DNA of 64,000 nt from Sinohyriopsis cumingii (taxonomy: Eukaryota > Mollusca > Bivalvia > Unionida > Unionidae), in contig CM068839.1 in assembly GCA_028554795.2 (NCBI GenBank), positions 91,298,182 through 91,362,181 of the forward strand, in the 5' to 3' direction. The translations under genes were made by a program, and so were the position numbers. Within the stretch, counting starts at the first letter, position 1. Each line of letters opens with the position of its first letter. Below the pieces are notes generated by a model, which did no database searches, had not been told where the DNA came from, and saw only the letters and a program-made list of their open reading frames with translations. Shown here piece by piece: positions 25,039 through 36,019 of the stretch.

Positions 25039-25390
25039 GGAAGAGGAAAAAACAAACCCCAAATATACTATCAACACAGAAGGGAGATAATACAAACCCC
25101 AAATAAACTATATACACAAACGTACGCGAACGCATACAAACCCCAAATATGCTATCCACACAACGTCGCTAACGCATACAAACCCCAAATATACTATCCA
25201 CACTCGGGAGGAAGAAGAAACAAACAACCAAATATACGATCTACACAACGTACGCGAACACACACACACACACACACACACAAGCACACCACAGAGGGAA
25301 GAAGAAGAAAACCATTATACACTATCCACACGGAGTGAAGAAATAACCCTTTATATATACTATCAACAGAGAATGAAGGAAATAACCCAT
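24620..25390 (+). repeat. Element 1, left-arm CA-rich minisatellite
   Basis: Interleaved units of about 42 bp: TACAAACCCCAAATATACTATC + AACACAGAAGGGAGATAA, and TACAAACCCCAAATAAACTATCC + ACACAAACGTACGCGAACGCA. They are grouped in ~84-bp pairs and interrupted by (CA)n runs. Frames across it translate repeats (for example THTHTH) and are not genes. The mirrored array is at about 36020-36720. Confidence 0.85.
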
Positions 25391-25898
25391 TATATTCCAT
25401 CAACACAGAGTGAAGAAGAAAAAGTTTTTTGAAAGCACCTATGCCCTCACCTGCAATGACCAACTTCACCAAACACCTACACCCCACCCCCACTCCCAAC
25501 ACTACAAAACCCATTTAACCCATTATTTTATGGCATCAGTGTGTGATTTAGGAAACATCAAGACACAAAATGATGGATGAATAGACTGACTATTGTTTAC
25601 CGACTTGCATGCCTAAAGAGCGTGTTTGAAGGAAAACATCCTTCCATTTCAATTCTAACTAAAACATGATCCAGAGGGATAGAGAGGGGTGAAAGAGCAC
25701 AATTTCATAAAGTGTGAGTAAAAACAAAACACGCCATCCTTATTATACAATGCAAAGACCAAGAGACACTTACGCTTTCTTTCTGGTATATTCTCTTTTA
25801 GAAGGTGGTATGAAATTTCAAATCAGGGCCAACGCATCGGCTCACATTGTCAATTTTTCCATTTCCATGTCTTTACTGGCACAAGTTCTTCATCATCT

Positions 25899-26432
25899 TC
25901 AATTTCTTCTTCTTCTGAATCCCTCTTCTCTGTTTCGTCTTGTTTTTGTTTCTTCTCTTTTCTCGTAGGGCACTCTGAATTCCACTATCCTTTCTCCTGA
26001 CAACGATATTAGGTATCTTGACTTTTGTCTCTCTTTCTTAGACGAAGCAGGTATTCTGGAGACAAATACCCATTTACCTTTGCAGATATAGCAAACTTCA
26101 TTAGCACTTACACACTTTCGTATGACTCTCATCAAATCAACGACCAAAAGAGCAAGTTTTGTTGCCACTTTCGCATGTGAATTATGCTTTCGTATGACTT
26201 TTAGCAAATATTTGACCAGCAGGTCGATCTGTGCTGACTCTTCTATCTTCTTGATCGTTTGAGAGCGGAATGAATACTCTGACGCTAAGACACTCTCCTT
26301 ATATACAGGGACCTGCTGCGTATGAAACCTAGTCAAATGTAATTTTGCAATAAGATGAAACGATTTCATTGAGGAAGTAAAAGGCAATGATGTACCGTAT
26401 CGCCTCACACAAAACCTGAAGTGTTGGTTCAA
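25899..26432 (-). CDS. Element 1 arm frame, 177 aa, unknown (left copy)
   Basis: A continuous frame also kept in the other arm at 35055-35564 (169 residues, about nine differences). It contains a basic helical segment (LLVKYLLKVIRKHNSHAKVA), a CYICKGKW pair of cysteines, and a strongly basic C-terminus (KREETKTRRNREEGFRRRRN). A TATA-like TATATAAGGAGAG sequence lies inside the frame on the other strand, and its 5' part overlaps a decayed polymerase-leader-like sequence in antisense, so part or all of it may be a shadow frame. No family was recognised. Confidence 0.3.
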   Translation of the reverse strand: MNQHFRFCVRRYGTSLPFTSSMKSFHLIAKLHLTRFHTQQVPVYKESVLASEYSFRSQTIKKIEESAQIDLLVKYLLKVIRKHNSHAKVATKLALLVVDLMRVIRKCVSANEVCYICKGKWVFVSRIPASSKKERQKSRYLISLSGERIVEFRVPYEKREETKTRRNREEGFRRRRN

Positions 26433-26645
26433 ATCCGTGTCAGCAATTTCGAAGACGACATAACTGAGCTTTAATCAGTGCTCTCCAATAATGCCACAAA
26501 ACCACGAGTCCTGATTCACGCCAAAAGAAATTTCGTTCGGTCCATAAAAAATAGTATCACATCTGAGAAACGCAAAAACGAACTTCCAGAAAACTGAGAA
26601 CGACGGCTTACACCTACAACGTAAATGTATGAGTTCAAGTAGTGC
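26354..26645 (+). pseudogene. Decayed relative of the element-2 polymerase N-terminal region (left arm)
   Basis: The sequence starts ATGAAACGATTTCA, passes a CGCCTCACACAAAACCTGAAG block, and contains a stretch translating as TSRKLRTTAYTYN. These match the 5' end of the polymerase genes in element 2 (ATGAAACGATCGCACGATTTCA, CGCCTCACACACGAAAAG, SRKFRTTTYTYTVKFKDF). It is a broken fossil and no protein can be expected. It links elements 1 and 2 to one family. Confidence 0.7.
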
Positions 26646-26759
26646 GTAAAACTTAGTCAAATTAAACTTTTATAGTCAAGACGAAACGATCTCTTTTCGA
26701 ACAAGAAAACAGACACCAAGAGACAATGGCGATCCGTGTCACACAACACTTTTCAAAAT

Positions 26760-28345
26760 GTATATTATCAGAGGTTTGTTCTAGCGATCTGCACGGTTAA
26801 ATTAAATGTTGATGTATTTTGCAATAAGACGGACACAATTTCCATGGGATCGCCCATGGTACGATTGTTCGTGCATTAGTTTAATTTTTAAAAATATTTT
26901 TTTATATAAATCGCCTATAGGATAGACCCAGTAAAGCATGGCCATTCTCGTCACTGTCTGAATAGCTACTCAAGTCAATTCGAAGTGAACGCGGTAAGAA
27001 AATAAGTATAGCCAATGAAATGGCTTACAACGGGTGATGTATTGTTTTGTTCTAGGACTGTGTGGCATAATAATCCCTTTGTTCTTGCGTTGTTACCATT
27101 ACAGTGCAGACAGACTGAAATGTGAACTTACAAGCCCTCTTTGTGTGTTGTACCATTTCCTCTTACCACATCAAAATACTGAGCGTCACAGTATTGGTTC
27201 GCGTTTTCAAGCTGACCATTTTTTTTATATCTCACTTAAACATTTCGACATAAACACTCACACTCACATCGGTAGAGTCAGAACAGACGTGTTACAGTAT
27301 TGAGGGGCATGTTATCTTTTTTTTTTAAACTAATAAATTTGGGGTTTGTATGAAGTAAAGAACCGAAAGTACAGTGAATCTCAAGGATGATGACCCAATC
27401 TGTTTGTCTATTGATGCGTGTATTTACTTAAGAAAACATATGACCTCTAAAACACAAAGATATACGGCAAGCATGATTAGATTAAACACAACGATGTTTT
27501 CCTTCACGGCCATGTAATTTAGAGTTTCAATCGTCTTTGAAGACAAACTTGGTCTCCTTTTGTAGGGATTGAAATAATAAAAAAAAACTGAAAAATCTTA
27601 AGAAACTTGGTTATAGATAATTTCATCAACAGACTAAACAACATAAATACCTTTACAACAATAGAAAGCCTTAAATCTTCTATCAAAAAGAAATGCACGA
27701 AAAAAATTAAAGATTAACGATAACTAACCAATGAAACCGAATTTAACAAAGGCAATGACATGTGAAGAAATGCATCTCACTTTGGAAAGGTAGGCGAATG
27801 TACTCTGTCATGCACCATAAACTTGAAACAAATTATAAACAGAGAGAAACCTGAATTCAAAATTCAGTTGTTTTTTTCTTCAAAATTATTTCGATTCTTT
27901 TTTTTTTTTTTTTTTGGAACAAATCTAAGCACTAATATAGAATGGAAATGGGAAAATGCACATACAAGCTTTGATGTTTCTGAAAAAATGAGGTTATATT
28001 CCTAACGTTCATAACCACCTATATATGCTTGGACTTGTCTGTGACTTATCCACAAAACAAGATGTACATATTTCTGGTCAGGCTGCAAGTGTGTGCGTGT
28101 TTTTGAAAATGGTAAAAATTGGATATACAATTTTCTCGTGACACTTATAAAGTGAAGAGTCTGTGCAAGTGTCAAAAGCCAAAGTCATATAAGTTTTGTA
28201 TTTTGTACGGCTTGTAAAGATTTCCACTTTAGAAAATGTGAAGTATCACAAGTTATTATCACAAACAGAAGTGGAACATAGGGGCTTGCAAGAAAGAAAA
28301 TAACCCAGACAGTTGGTGTCATCAAGAGTGCTAGAGACGGTACCT
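26760..28345. other. Element 1 left-arm non-coding block shared with element 2
   Basis: It is similar, in inverted order, to 50690-53160 of element 2. Shared words include CATGGGATCGCCCATGG versus CCATGGGCGACTCATGG, TTCGAAGTGAACGCGGTAAGAAAATAAG, CACAAGTTATTATCACAAACAGAA and AACCCAGACAGTTGGTGTC. No protein is recognised in it. A poly-T run at 27899-27915 and several short frames are present. Confidence 0.7.
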
Positions 28346-28563
28346 GAACATGCTTGCTTGCTTACTTGAATTAAAGTGATTTTCGCTCTAATGGTGCATG
28401 TATCACTGGTTTAATAACGCACCGCGTGATTTTTAATTACTCCTGGGGAAGGAAAGAGAGCCTCATCCCTCAGGATTTTATGTACTCACAGACTATTTTT
28501 AAATTTAGCCACTCAGGTGTAGGACTAACTAGTCCTTAACAACCTGACTGAAAGGCTTTAAAC

Positions 28564-28938
28564 ATGAGTGGGAATTGTCTCACCACACACTCATTTTTCT
28601 GTCCGAGCGTGGTAAAGGAGGAAAAAGGTGCTCAGCAAGACACCAAAACGCTAGCCCGTACTTATTTCAAATCAAGTCGTGTCACCAAAAAATACGACAT
28701 CAAAGGCATTGTCAAAAGCAGAAACCGTAAAGTGGGCAAACGACGCGTCAACGAAGTCAAAGTACGTTGGAAAGGATATCCGACGAGTTATCATTCTTGG
28801 ATCGACGCTTCGCACATCATCGACTATAAAAAAAGTGACCATCATTCCCTTTCACACAGATTCAGCTACTGCGATCACTCCTTCACCCAATTCTTCTCTG
28901 CAAGATTTACAAAAACAACCATTGTGGTTGAGGTATAG
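28564..28938 (+). pseudogene. Integrase C-terminal chromodomain (element 1)
   Basis: A 124-residue frame. Residues 44-88 form a chromodomain-like block: YDIKGIVKSRNRKVGKRRVN, then EVKVRWKGYPTSYHSWIDAS, then HIIDY. The 'Y-V-I-..R-.....Y-VKW-GY-...-SWI' pattern is the chromodomain at the C-terminus of Polinton and related retroviral-type integrases, which steers integration. The catalytic core with its DDE residues is not visible; the inverted arm begins beside this piece. It is a broken fossil. Confidence 0.75.
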
Positions 28939-29248
28939 AGAACGTGTGCCTATAACGCAAATCGTCTTTTTCTGCCTAACCTTCGTGGTGTATTGTGTCA
29001 TCGGTGCAGCCATCGCCAATTTGAGTTTGCAACAAGCAGACAAACAATTGTGGACCATTGTACTGAGCAGCTGCATCGGTTACCTGCTTCCTAATCCCTC
29101 CCTGAAATTTTCCTCGAACGGGAACCACGGGAACCTTGTGTCCACTGTCAGTGCCAGCCACCACTCCAACAACACCTCAATTTTGGGCGGAGACACTCCT
29201 CTGACTTCCAGTAACACCTCGGAGAGCCACAGAACTCTGGAATTATGA
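28679..29248 (+). CDS. Small two-helix membrane protein of element 1
   Basis: The frame spans 189 residues, but the part up to about residue 60 overlaps the chromodomain in another frame, so the true start is uncertain and probably later. Residues 92-114 (ITQIVFFCLTFVVYCVIGAA and onward) and 124-138 (QLWTIVLSSCIGYLL) are hydrophobic, separated by a short polar loop. The motif CIGYLLPNPSLK resembles the LSTCLGYLLPNPK block of small proteins I associate with invertebrate Polintons. The C-terminal 45 residues are Ser/Thr/Asn-rich. Its stop overlaps the start of the next gene by four bases (ATGA), which suggests a compact transcription unit. A virion-membrane or assembly role is a guess. Confidence 0.5.
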   Translation: MSPKNTTSKALSKAETVKWANDASTKSKYVGKDIRRVIILGSTLRTSSTIKKVTIIPFHTDSATAITPSPNSSLQDLQKQPLWLRYRERVPITQIVFFCLTFVVYCVIGAAIANLSLQQADKQLWTIVLSSCIGYLLPNPSLKFSSNGNHGNLVSTVSASHHSNNTSILGGDTPLTSSNTSESHRTLEL

Positions 29249-30162
29249 GCAATAACAACCAATTTTACTTAACCGTACCCAGTGACAGTTCCATGGAGGT
29301 GTTTCCCAAGAACACGTTGTGCTGTTACACGGTCAAATTACCTCAGACCATCCCGTTAGATCACGAAGCCCGTTGGGAAGTGGCTTTAGTGGAAATCATT
29401 CACCCAACACAAATCAAAAACATCACCGAAAAGCAAAACACTTTCGAGGTGGAAATCCTGAATGCCCAATTGGAGGAAGAAATCAATAAAATCGGGTTTT
29501 TAGGGGACACAAGATCAGCCAGCAATCCAGTCTTCATTATCTACACCTTGAAAATTCCTTCAGGTTATTATTTTAGTGGTGAACATTTGGTGGACACTAT
29601 TGCGGACAGGTTCAACTTAGCCTTTGGCAAAGCACTGAACAGAGTCAAAAAATGTGTGAAGATTGAGTATCATAAAGTGGCTTATCGTCTCATGATCAAA
29701 TTTCAAGATACGGGCACATTGTCCCTCAGGTTCAATGGTAGTTTGTTTGAAATTTTGGGTGGACATGCAGAAATGGTCGCAAACAATTTGAGCCCCAAGA
29801 TCAACAGTAATATGGATTTTTACAGAGCTTTTGGAAACCCGGTAGAACTGAACCAAGGATTTAATTTGATCTTTGTGTATTCCGATGTGGTGGAGTACAA
29901 CGTGGTGGGACACACCTCTGTGCCGTTACTGAGTGTCATTCCTTTCAAAGTGGATAGTACCACAAACAATGACCAGGAAGGTGCAAACACCTATCACGTA
30001 CACCGTGAATTTGTACATCCTCACTATTTGCCCGTCAGTAAGTCGTATTTAGACACTGTCAACATTGCTATAAAAGGAGATCTGGGACAAAATATTCCAT
30101 TCTCCAAAGGGAAAGTTACAGTGAAACTCCATTTTCGAAAACGGTTCTCTCACGAATTGTAA
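29245..30162 (+). CDS. Polinton-associated protein of the FYLTVPS type, 305 aa
   Basis: A continuous 305-residue frame beginning MSNNNQFYLTVPSDSSMEVF, then NTLCCYTVKLPQTIPLD and RWEVALVEIIHPTQ. This opening (F-TLPSNSSM-.-PNNT-..-TKLP-.-L-G-WEVAL-EI-YP) is shared by many uncharacterised aquatic-invertebrate proteins that sit in Polinton-like elements. The rest is predicted beta-rich, with no transmembrane segment and no catalytic motif visible. The compact start (four-base overlap with the previous gene) supports ATG at 29245. Its role is not established as far as I know; a minor capsid, penton or spike-like part is plausible. This is the best-preserved gene of element 1. Confidence 0.65.
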   Translation: MSNNNQFYLTVPSDSSMEVFPKNTLCCYTVKLPQTIPLDHEARWEVALVEIIHPTQIKNITEKQNTFEVEILNAQLEEEINKIGFLGDTRSASNPVFIIYTLKIPSGYYFSGEHLVDTIADRFNLAFGKALNRVKKCVKIEYHKVAYRLMIKFQDTGTLSLRFNGSLFEILGGHAEMVANNLSPKINSNMDFYRAFGNPVELNQGFNLIFVYSDVVEYNVVGHTSVPLLSVIPFKVDSTTNNDQEGANTYHVHREFVHPHYLPVSKSYLDTVNIAIKGDLGQNIPFSKGKVTVKLHFRKRFSHEL

Positions 30163-30340
30163 GTCAAGACAGCGACGAGTGACATTTTCACCCTATAAAA
30201 TCCGGCCAGATGCGTGTGGAATTTCAGTTTGCAGAAAATCTACGCGCAGATAATACGGTGAACGTCCTTCTGTATGCTGAATTTGACAATACGATATAAA
30301 CCAACAGTTTGAGAGAAATCATTCTACACTATTAGAAGTC

Positions 30341-30490
30341 ATGGAAGACTTTTATCAATGTTTATATAATAGGGATTCTTTGGACATGGAATGTGAAGAT
30401 CCTGAGGAAGGAGAACCCCAAGACAAAGACGAAGAAGTCATCATGATGAAGTCTAGATGGCCAGAACAAGAATCACATTTAGTTTCCTGA
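30341..30490 (+). CDS. Small acidic frame, 49 aa
   Basis: ATG at 30341, stop at 30488-30490. The protein begins MEDFYQCLYNRDSLDMECED and is rich in Glu and Asp, ending with Trp/Pro and polar residues. It fills the gap between the 305-residue gene and the protease on the same strand. No family was recognised; it may be a real small gene or chance. Confidence 0.3.
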   Translation: MEDFYQCLYNRDSLDMECEDPEEGEPQDKDEEVIMMKSRWPEQESHLVS

Positions 30491-30593
30491 TATGCTATAG
30501 TCTTGACAGAAACAAATTAAGGAATTGATCAAGAAAGATTGCTATTGATGTCATAATGATCATCCCAGTCAAATTCAACACGATAAATACCTA

Positions 30594-31417
30594 ATGCTGA
30601 GTCAAGAAGAAGAATTGGACGAATATCTGGACGAAGCTTGGAGTCTCATCTCGGAAGAAGACGTGTTACAACAGTGGTATAAAGGCTTGCGTGAACATTA
30701 TTGTCCTCCATTAACAACTCAAGAGATCCATCGCATCGAATCTCTCTTGGATCAGAGTTGGGAGACAAGGCGAAGAAACGGTTACTTGTCAGACATTTTC
30801 AAGCAAAAGGTCAGGAACGAATTGATCACTTATCATTACCTGTGAAGAAAAAACCCACACAAAACAGGGAACTTTATTACCTTTTGAACCACAGTTCGCA
30901 CACTGCTTCTTGGAATCCTGTCGTCTGTGCTAAAGATGAACTCCCTCATCGCAAACCTCAAGACCATCTAGCTTACGTGATCAACACGGACGACAGTCAT
31001 CTCCCAGGAACCCACTGGGTAGCCGTCTATTTTCCTCAAGAAGGATGTGTGGAATATTTTGATTCCTATGGACTGCCCCCTTTGGAAGACGATATCATTG
31101 ACTTTATGAGAAGAAATGCTCAGACCACACGATTCAATAATGTGAAATAACAAGGCACATATTCCTTGGTGTGTGGACAGTACTGTGTGTATTTTCTGCA
31201 TCATCGCAGCCTGGGCTATTGTTTAGAACATTTAGTGACTCATTTTGATCCTCGTCATTCTTCTAGAAACGATGTGAAAGTACATCGATGGTTTTGTGAC
31301 CAGTATGCTTATCTTTTGTCTCTAACTAGGAAACGTAGTGTCCATCAATGGCCTAATGACTTCCAACAGTGGAAATCACAATTTCATTCACAACGTTGTC
31401 AGCCCTGTCCAAAATAA
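30594..31417 (+). pseudogene. Adenain-like cysteine protease (PRO), element 1
   Basis: Pieces of a C5/C48-type (adenovirus and Ulp1-like) protease. They show the catalytic His in GTHWVAVYF, the acidic partner in YFDSYGLPP, and the catalytic Cys region CGQYCVYFLHHR; the spacing fits the family. The first ~80 residues (EEELDEYLDEAWSLISEED) are acidic and helical, with a predicted role outside the catalytic fold. In Polintons and adenoviruses this enzyme matures capsid proteins. The gene is broken (about one or two breaks), so it is treated as a fossil. Confidence 0.8.
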
Positions 31418-31637
31418 TGTGTGAGTTGAAAAAAATGTTTGGTATTTGAAAAAAATGTTTGATGTTATATTGTTGGATTATTGTTAAAAATGTTAGAGTT
31501 GTTTGTTAGTGTTAAGTGATTTTTTAATAAAAAAATGTTGTGTTTTGAAGAAAAAATGCCTTTCAAGCTCTGTAAAAAGTGAGTGAGTGTTTCTTTTAGG
31601 TCTGTGCGTCTTTTGTTTGTTTTTTTTTGTTGGTGAT
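31418..31637. other. Element 1 core, AT-rich gap
   Basis: A T-rich stretch with repeated GAAAAAAATGTTTG words after the protease. It probably contains the 3' end of its transcript; no gene was recognised. Confidence 0.4.
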
Positions 31638-32413
31638 AATATGGATAATGTAAGTTCGGGTACAACGAAATTTAAAGAATTAGGCCCAGAACTCGGTGTG
31701 GAGGGAAGAAATATACGCAACAGGAGCGGGAGCAAGACATACAGACCTAGCCAGTTAGCACTCCACCCACCTCGAGAACACAAATAACATCTGGTCAACA
31801 GCCGACTGTACCTAACAAACAACCCGTCCCGGAAAGAGTGGTGGCAAAACAAAGGTCCAATTATGTTAGACAAACGGTATGGCAAACTCAAATGTAATTA
31901 TCGGAGGCAATACGTTCTTTTCTCACTCCGATACTACAGGCAATCTCAGCAGAAAGAACAACCACAGCAACAATAACAGCGACAAACACCATAGCAGCGG
32001 ATTTGAAATTATCTACCTCAACTGAAGAATTAGTATCAGAACCAGAAGAGGAAATTGAGGCGGTTGAGGAGGAGGAGGGGGACGCTGACCCTCCTTGAGA
32101 AGTACACCGAAATGGGGCTAGATCAAGCATTGCATGACGTCAACATAGCAGGGCAGTTTATTACAGCCATAGAATACGTTGCATACAAATCTTTAGACAC
32201 CTTTAAACCATGACCTTCTCAATGGGGATTAGGGGTCAGAGTTCTTCCCCAATTCTACAGACAAGCCTACACTGGATACCCCTCAGTCAACTGATAGAAG
32301 CCGCTGCTTACATTACCGCCCATCATGGCTACGCATTTCCTGATATCAAGAATCATGAGACTAGGAGTGCGGGAAAGAACGTGAAAGCAAAAGAGAGACG
32401 TGTTACCTTCTAA
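31638..32413 (+). pseudogene. Decayed structural-type gene region with acidic stretch, element 1
   Basis: Several short open pieces on the plus strand. One begins MDNVSSGTTKFKELGPELGV. Another has a helical, Thr/Ala-rich segment followed by an acidic run (TSTEELVSEPEEEIEAVEEE). A third reads ALHDVNIAGQFITAIEYVAY. Acidic tails of this kind occur in virion accessory proteins of Polintons, but I cannot name the family. It is broken. Confidence 0.35.
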
Positions 32414-32772
32414 CAGAAAAAACAGACTTTTTTAGGGCTCCAAAAGATTGCTTTTTATTAAATAGGGAACCATATTTGGCTTGGTATCCCTCCTTAACTA
32501 AACTATTCTCGAAACAAACTTGACCCATTGGAACACCGCAACAAACTTAACTTTTTAAACCTAACAGTGACCAAACTGGTATATGTCGCTTAGACACAAT
32601 AATTTAAATAAGATCAGTATGGCTATTTTTATGTACACTAAGTGTACACTAAGTGCTAATATTAGACAATATGTTAGGAAGTAGGAAATTTTACAGACTC
32701 GTTAGATTTGAACTTATTGCACAGGTGGTTAACACATTATTGGTACTTTTTATTGTCCATTAGCAAAAACGG
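32414..32772. other. Element 1 core, non-coding end
   Basis: AT-rich DNA between the decayed acidic-protein region and the right inverted arm. It contains a near-perfect duplication of ACACTAAGTG at about 32635-32656. No gene was recognised. Confidence 0.4.
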
Positions 32773-34814
32773 GACTTGATTTGAAATAACTACGGGCTAG
32801 CGTTTTGGTGAGTACTTAACATCCATGGCTGTCTTGCTGAGCACCTTTTTCCTCCTTTACCACGCTCGGACAGAAAAATGAGTGTGTGGTGAGACAATTC
32901 CCACTCATGTTTAAAGCCTTTCAGTCAGGTTGTTAAGGACTAGTTAGTCCTACACCTGAGTGGCTAAATTTAAAAATAGTCTGTGAGTACATAAAAACCA
33001 GGGGGATGAGGCTCTCTTTCCTTCCCCAGGAGTAATTAAAAATCACGCGGTGCGTTATTAAACCAGTGATACATGCTCCATTAGAGCGAAAATCACTTTA
33101 ATTCAAGTAAGCAGGCAAGCAAGTTCGGGTACCGTCTTGATGACACCAACTGTCTGGGTTATTTTCTTTCTTGCAAGCCCCTATGTTCCACTTCTGTTTG
33201 TGATAATAACTTGTGATACTTCACATTTTCTAAAGTGGAAATCTTTACAAGCCGTACAAAATACAAAACTTATATGACTTTGGCTTTTGACACTTGCACA
33301 GACTCTTCACTTTATAAGTGTCACGAGAAAATTGTATATCCAATTTTTACCATTTTTAAAAACACGCACACACTTGCAGCTTGACCAGAAATATGTACAT
33401 CTTGTTTTGTGGATAAGTCACAGACAAGTCCAAGCATATATAGGTGGTTATGAACGTTAGGAATATAACCTCATTTTTTCAGAAATATCAAAGCTTGTAT
33501 GTGCATTTTCCCTTTTCCACTTTATATTAGTGCTTAGATTTGTTCCAAAAAAAAAGAAAAAAAAAAAGAAACGAAATAATTTTGAAGAAAAAAAACAACT
33601 GAATTTTGAATTCAGGTTTCTCTCTGTTTATAATTTGTTTCAAGTTGATGGTGCATGACAGAGTACATTCGCCTACCTTTCCAAAGTGAGAGGCATTTCT
33701 TCACATGTCATTGCCTTTGTTAAATTCGGTTTCATTGGTTAGTTATCGTTAATCTTTAATTTTTTCGTGCATTTCTTTTTGATAGAAGATTTAAGGCTTT
33801 CTATTGTTGTAACGGTATTTATGTTGTTTAGTCTGTTGATGAAATTATCTATAACAAAGTGCTAAAGATTTTTCAGGTTTTTTTATTATGTCAAGCCCTA
33901 CAAAAGGAGACCAAGTTTGTCTTCAAAGACGATTGAAACTCTAAATTACACGGGCGTGAAGGAAAACATCGTTGTGTTTAATCTAATCATGCTTGCCGTA
34001 TATCTTTGTGTTTTAGAGGTCATATGTTTTCTTAAGTAAATACACGCATCAATAGACAGACAGATTGGGTCATCATCATTGAGTTTCACTGTACTTTCGG
34101 TTCTTTACTTCATACAAACCCCAAATTTATTAGTTTAAAAAAAAAGATAACATGCCCCTCAATACTGTAACACGTCTGATCTGACTCTACCGATGTGAGT
34201 GTGAGTGTTTATGTCGAAATGTTTAAGTGAGATATAAAAAAAAAATGGTCAGCTTGAAAACGCGAACCAATACTGTGACGCTCAGTATTTTGATGTGGTA
34301 AGAGGAAATGGTACAACACACAAAGAGGGCTTGTAAGTTCACATTTCAGTCTGTCTGCACTGTAATGGTAACAACGCAAGAACATAGGGATTATTATGCC
34401 ACACAGTCCTAGAACAAAACAATGCATCACCCGTTGTAAGCCATTTCATTGGCTATACTTATTTTCTTACCGCGTTCACTTCGAATTGACTTGAGTAGTT
34501 ATTCAGACAGTGACGAGAATGGCCATGCTTTACTGGGTCTATCCTATAGGCGATTTATATAAAAAAATGTTTTTAAAAATTAAACTAATGCACGAACAAT
34601 CGTACCATGGGCGATCCCATGGAAATTGTGTCCGTCTTATTGCAAAATACATCAACATTTAATTTAACCGTGCAGATCGCTAGAACAAACCTCTGATAAT
34701 ATACATTTTGAAAAGTGTTGTGTGACACGGATCGCCATTGTCGCTTGGTGTCTGTTTTCTTGTTCGAAAAGAGATCGTTTCGTCTTGACTATAAAAGTTT
34801 AATTGTCTAAGTTT

Positions 34815-35113
34815 TACGCACTACTTGAACTCATACATTTACGTTGTAGGTGTAAGCCGTCGTTCTCAGTTTTCTGGAAGTTCGTTTTTGCGTTTCTCAG
34901 ATGTGATACTATTTTTTATGGACCGAACGAAATTTCTTTTGGCGTGAATCAGGACTCGTGGTTTTGTGGCATTATTGGAGAGCATTGATTAAAGCTCAGT
35001 TATGTCGTCTTCGAAATTGCTGACACGGATTTGAACTAACACTTCAGGTTTTGTGTGAGGCGATACGGTACATTATTGCCTTTTACTTCCTCAATGAAAT
35101 CGTTTCATCTTAT
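34815..35113 (-). pseudogene. Decayed relative of the element-2 polymerase N-terminal region (right arm)
   Basis: The mirrored copy of the 26354-26645 remnant, with the same leader block and the same RTTAYTY-type stretch on the minus strand. It is broken. A TATA-like TATATAAG lies at about 35158-35165, near its 5' side, corresponding in place to the TATATATA promoter of the element-2 polymerase. Confidence 0.65.
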
Positions 35114-35564
35114 TGCAAAATTACATTTGACTAGGTTTCATACGCAGCAGGTCCCTGTATATAAGGAGAGTGTCTTAGCGTCAGAGTATTCATTCCACTC
35201 TCAAACGATCAAGAAGATGGAAGAGTCAGCACAGATCGACCTGCTGGTCAAATATTTGCTAAAAGTCATACGAAAGCATAATTCACATGCGAAAGTGGCA
35301 ACAAAACTTACTCTTTTGGTCGTTGATTGGATGAGAGTCATACGAAAGTGTGTAAGTGCTAATGAAGTTTGCTATACCTGCAAAGGTAAATGGGTATTTG
35401 TCTCCAGAATACCTGCTTCGTCTAAGAAAGAGAGACAAAAGTCAAGATACCTAATATCGTTGACAGGAGAAAGGACAGTGGAATTCAGAGTGCCCTACGA
35501 GAAAAGAGAAGAAACAAAAATAAGACGAAACAGAGAAGAGGGATTCAGAAGAAGAAGAAATTGA
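35055..35564 (+). CDS. Element 1 arm frame, 169 aa, unknown (right copy)
   Basis: The mirrored copy of the left-arm frame at 25899-26432, with about nine residue differences over 169 and the frame still open. It has the same basic segments and CYTCKGKW. Conservation of the frame in both arms is only weak evidence of function because the arms are similar overall. Confidence 0.3.
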   Translation: MRRYGTLLPFTSSMKSFHLIAKLHLTRFHTQQVPVYKESVLASEYSFHSQTIKKMEESAQIDLLVKYLLKVIRKHNSHAKVATKLTLLVVDWMRVIRKCVSANEVCYTCKGKWVFVSRIPASSKKERQKSRYLISLTGERTVEFRVPYEKREETKIRRNREEGFRRRRN

Positions 35565-36019
35565 AGATGATGAAGAACTTGTGCCAGTAAAGACATGGAA
35601 ATGGAAAAATTGACAATGTGAGCCGATGCGTTGGCCCTGATTTGAAATTTCATACCACCTTCTAAAATAGAATAGACCAGAAAGAAAGCGTAAGTGTCTC
35701 TTGGTCTTTACATTGTATAATAAGGATGGCGTGTTTTGTTTTTACTCACACTTTATGAAATTGTGCTCTATCACCTCTCTCTATCCCTCTGGATCATGTT
35801 TTAGCTAGATTTGAAATGGAAGGATGTTTTCCTTCACGCACGCTCTTTAGGCATGCAAGTCGGTAAACAATAGTCAGTCTATTCATCCATCATTTTGTGT
35901 CTTGATGTTTCCTAAATCACACACTGATGCCATAAAATAATGGGTTAAATGGGTTTTGTAGTGTTGGGAGTGGGGGGTGCGGTGTAGGTGTTTGATAGAG
36001 TTGGTCATTTCAGGTGAGG

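Larger units (their letters stand above)
23469..28678 (+). repeat. Element 1, left inverted arm
   Basis: The reverse complement is found at 32773-37848 in the same order: terminus, TAGCGACAAGGG repeats, CA-rich minisatellite, 169-177-residue frame, polymerase-N-terminus-like remnant, non-coding DNA, and the start of the integrase-end frame. Similarity ends at ATTTCAAATCAAGTC (28664-28678). Differences include substitutions and a different length of the simple repeats. Confidence 0.9.

Noticed and set aside
24594-25514. Frames of 100-170 residues with THTHTH or VCVCVC runs in element 1 arms
   Set aside because: They are translations of the CA/GT-rich minisatellite, occur on both strands, and repeat with the unit.
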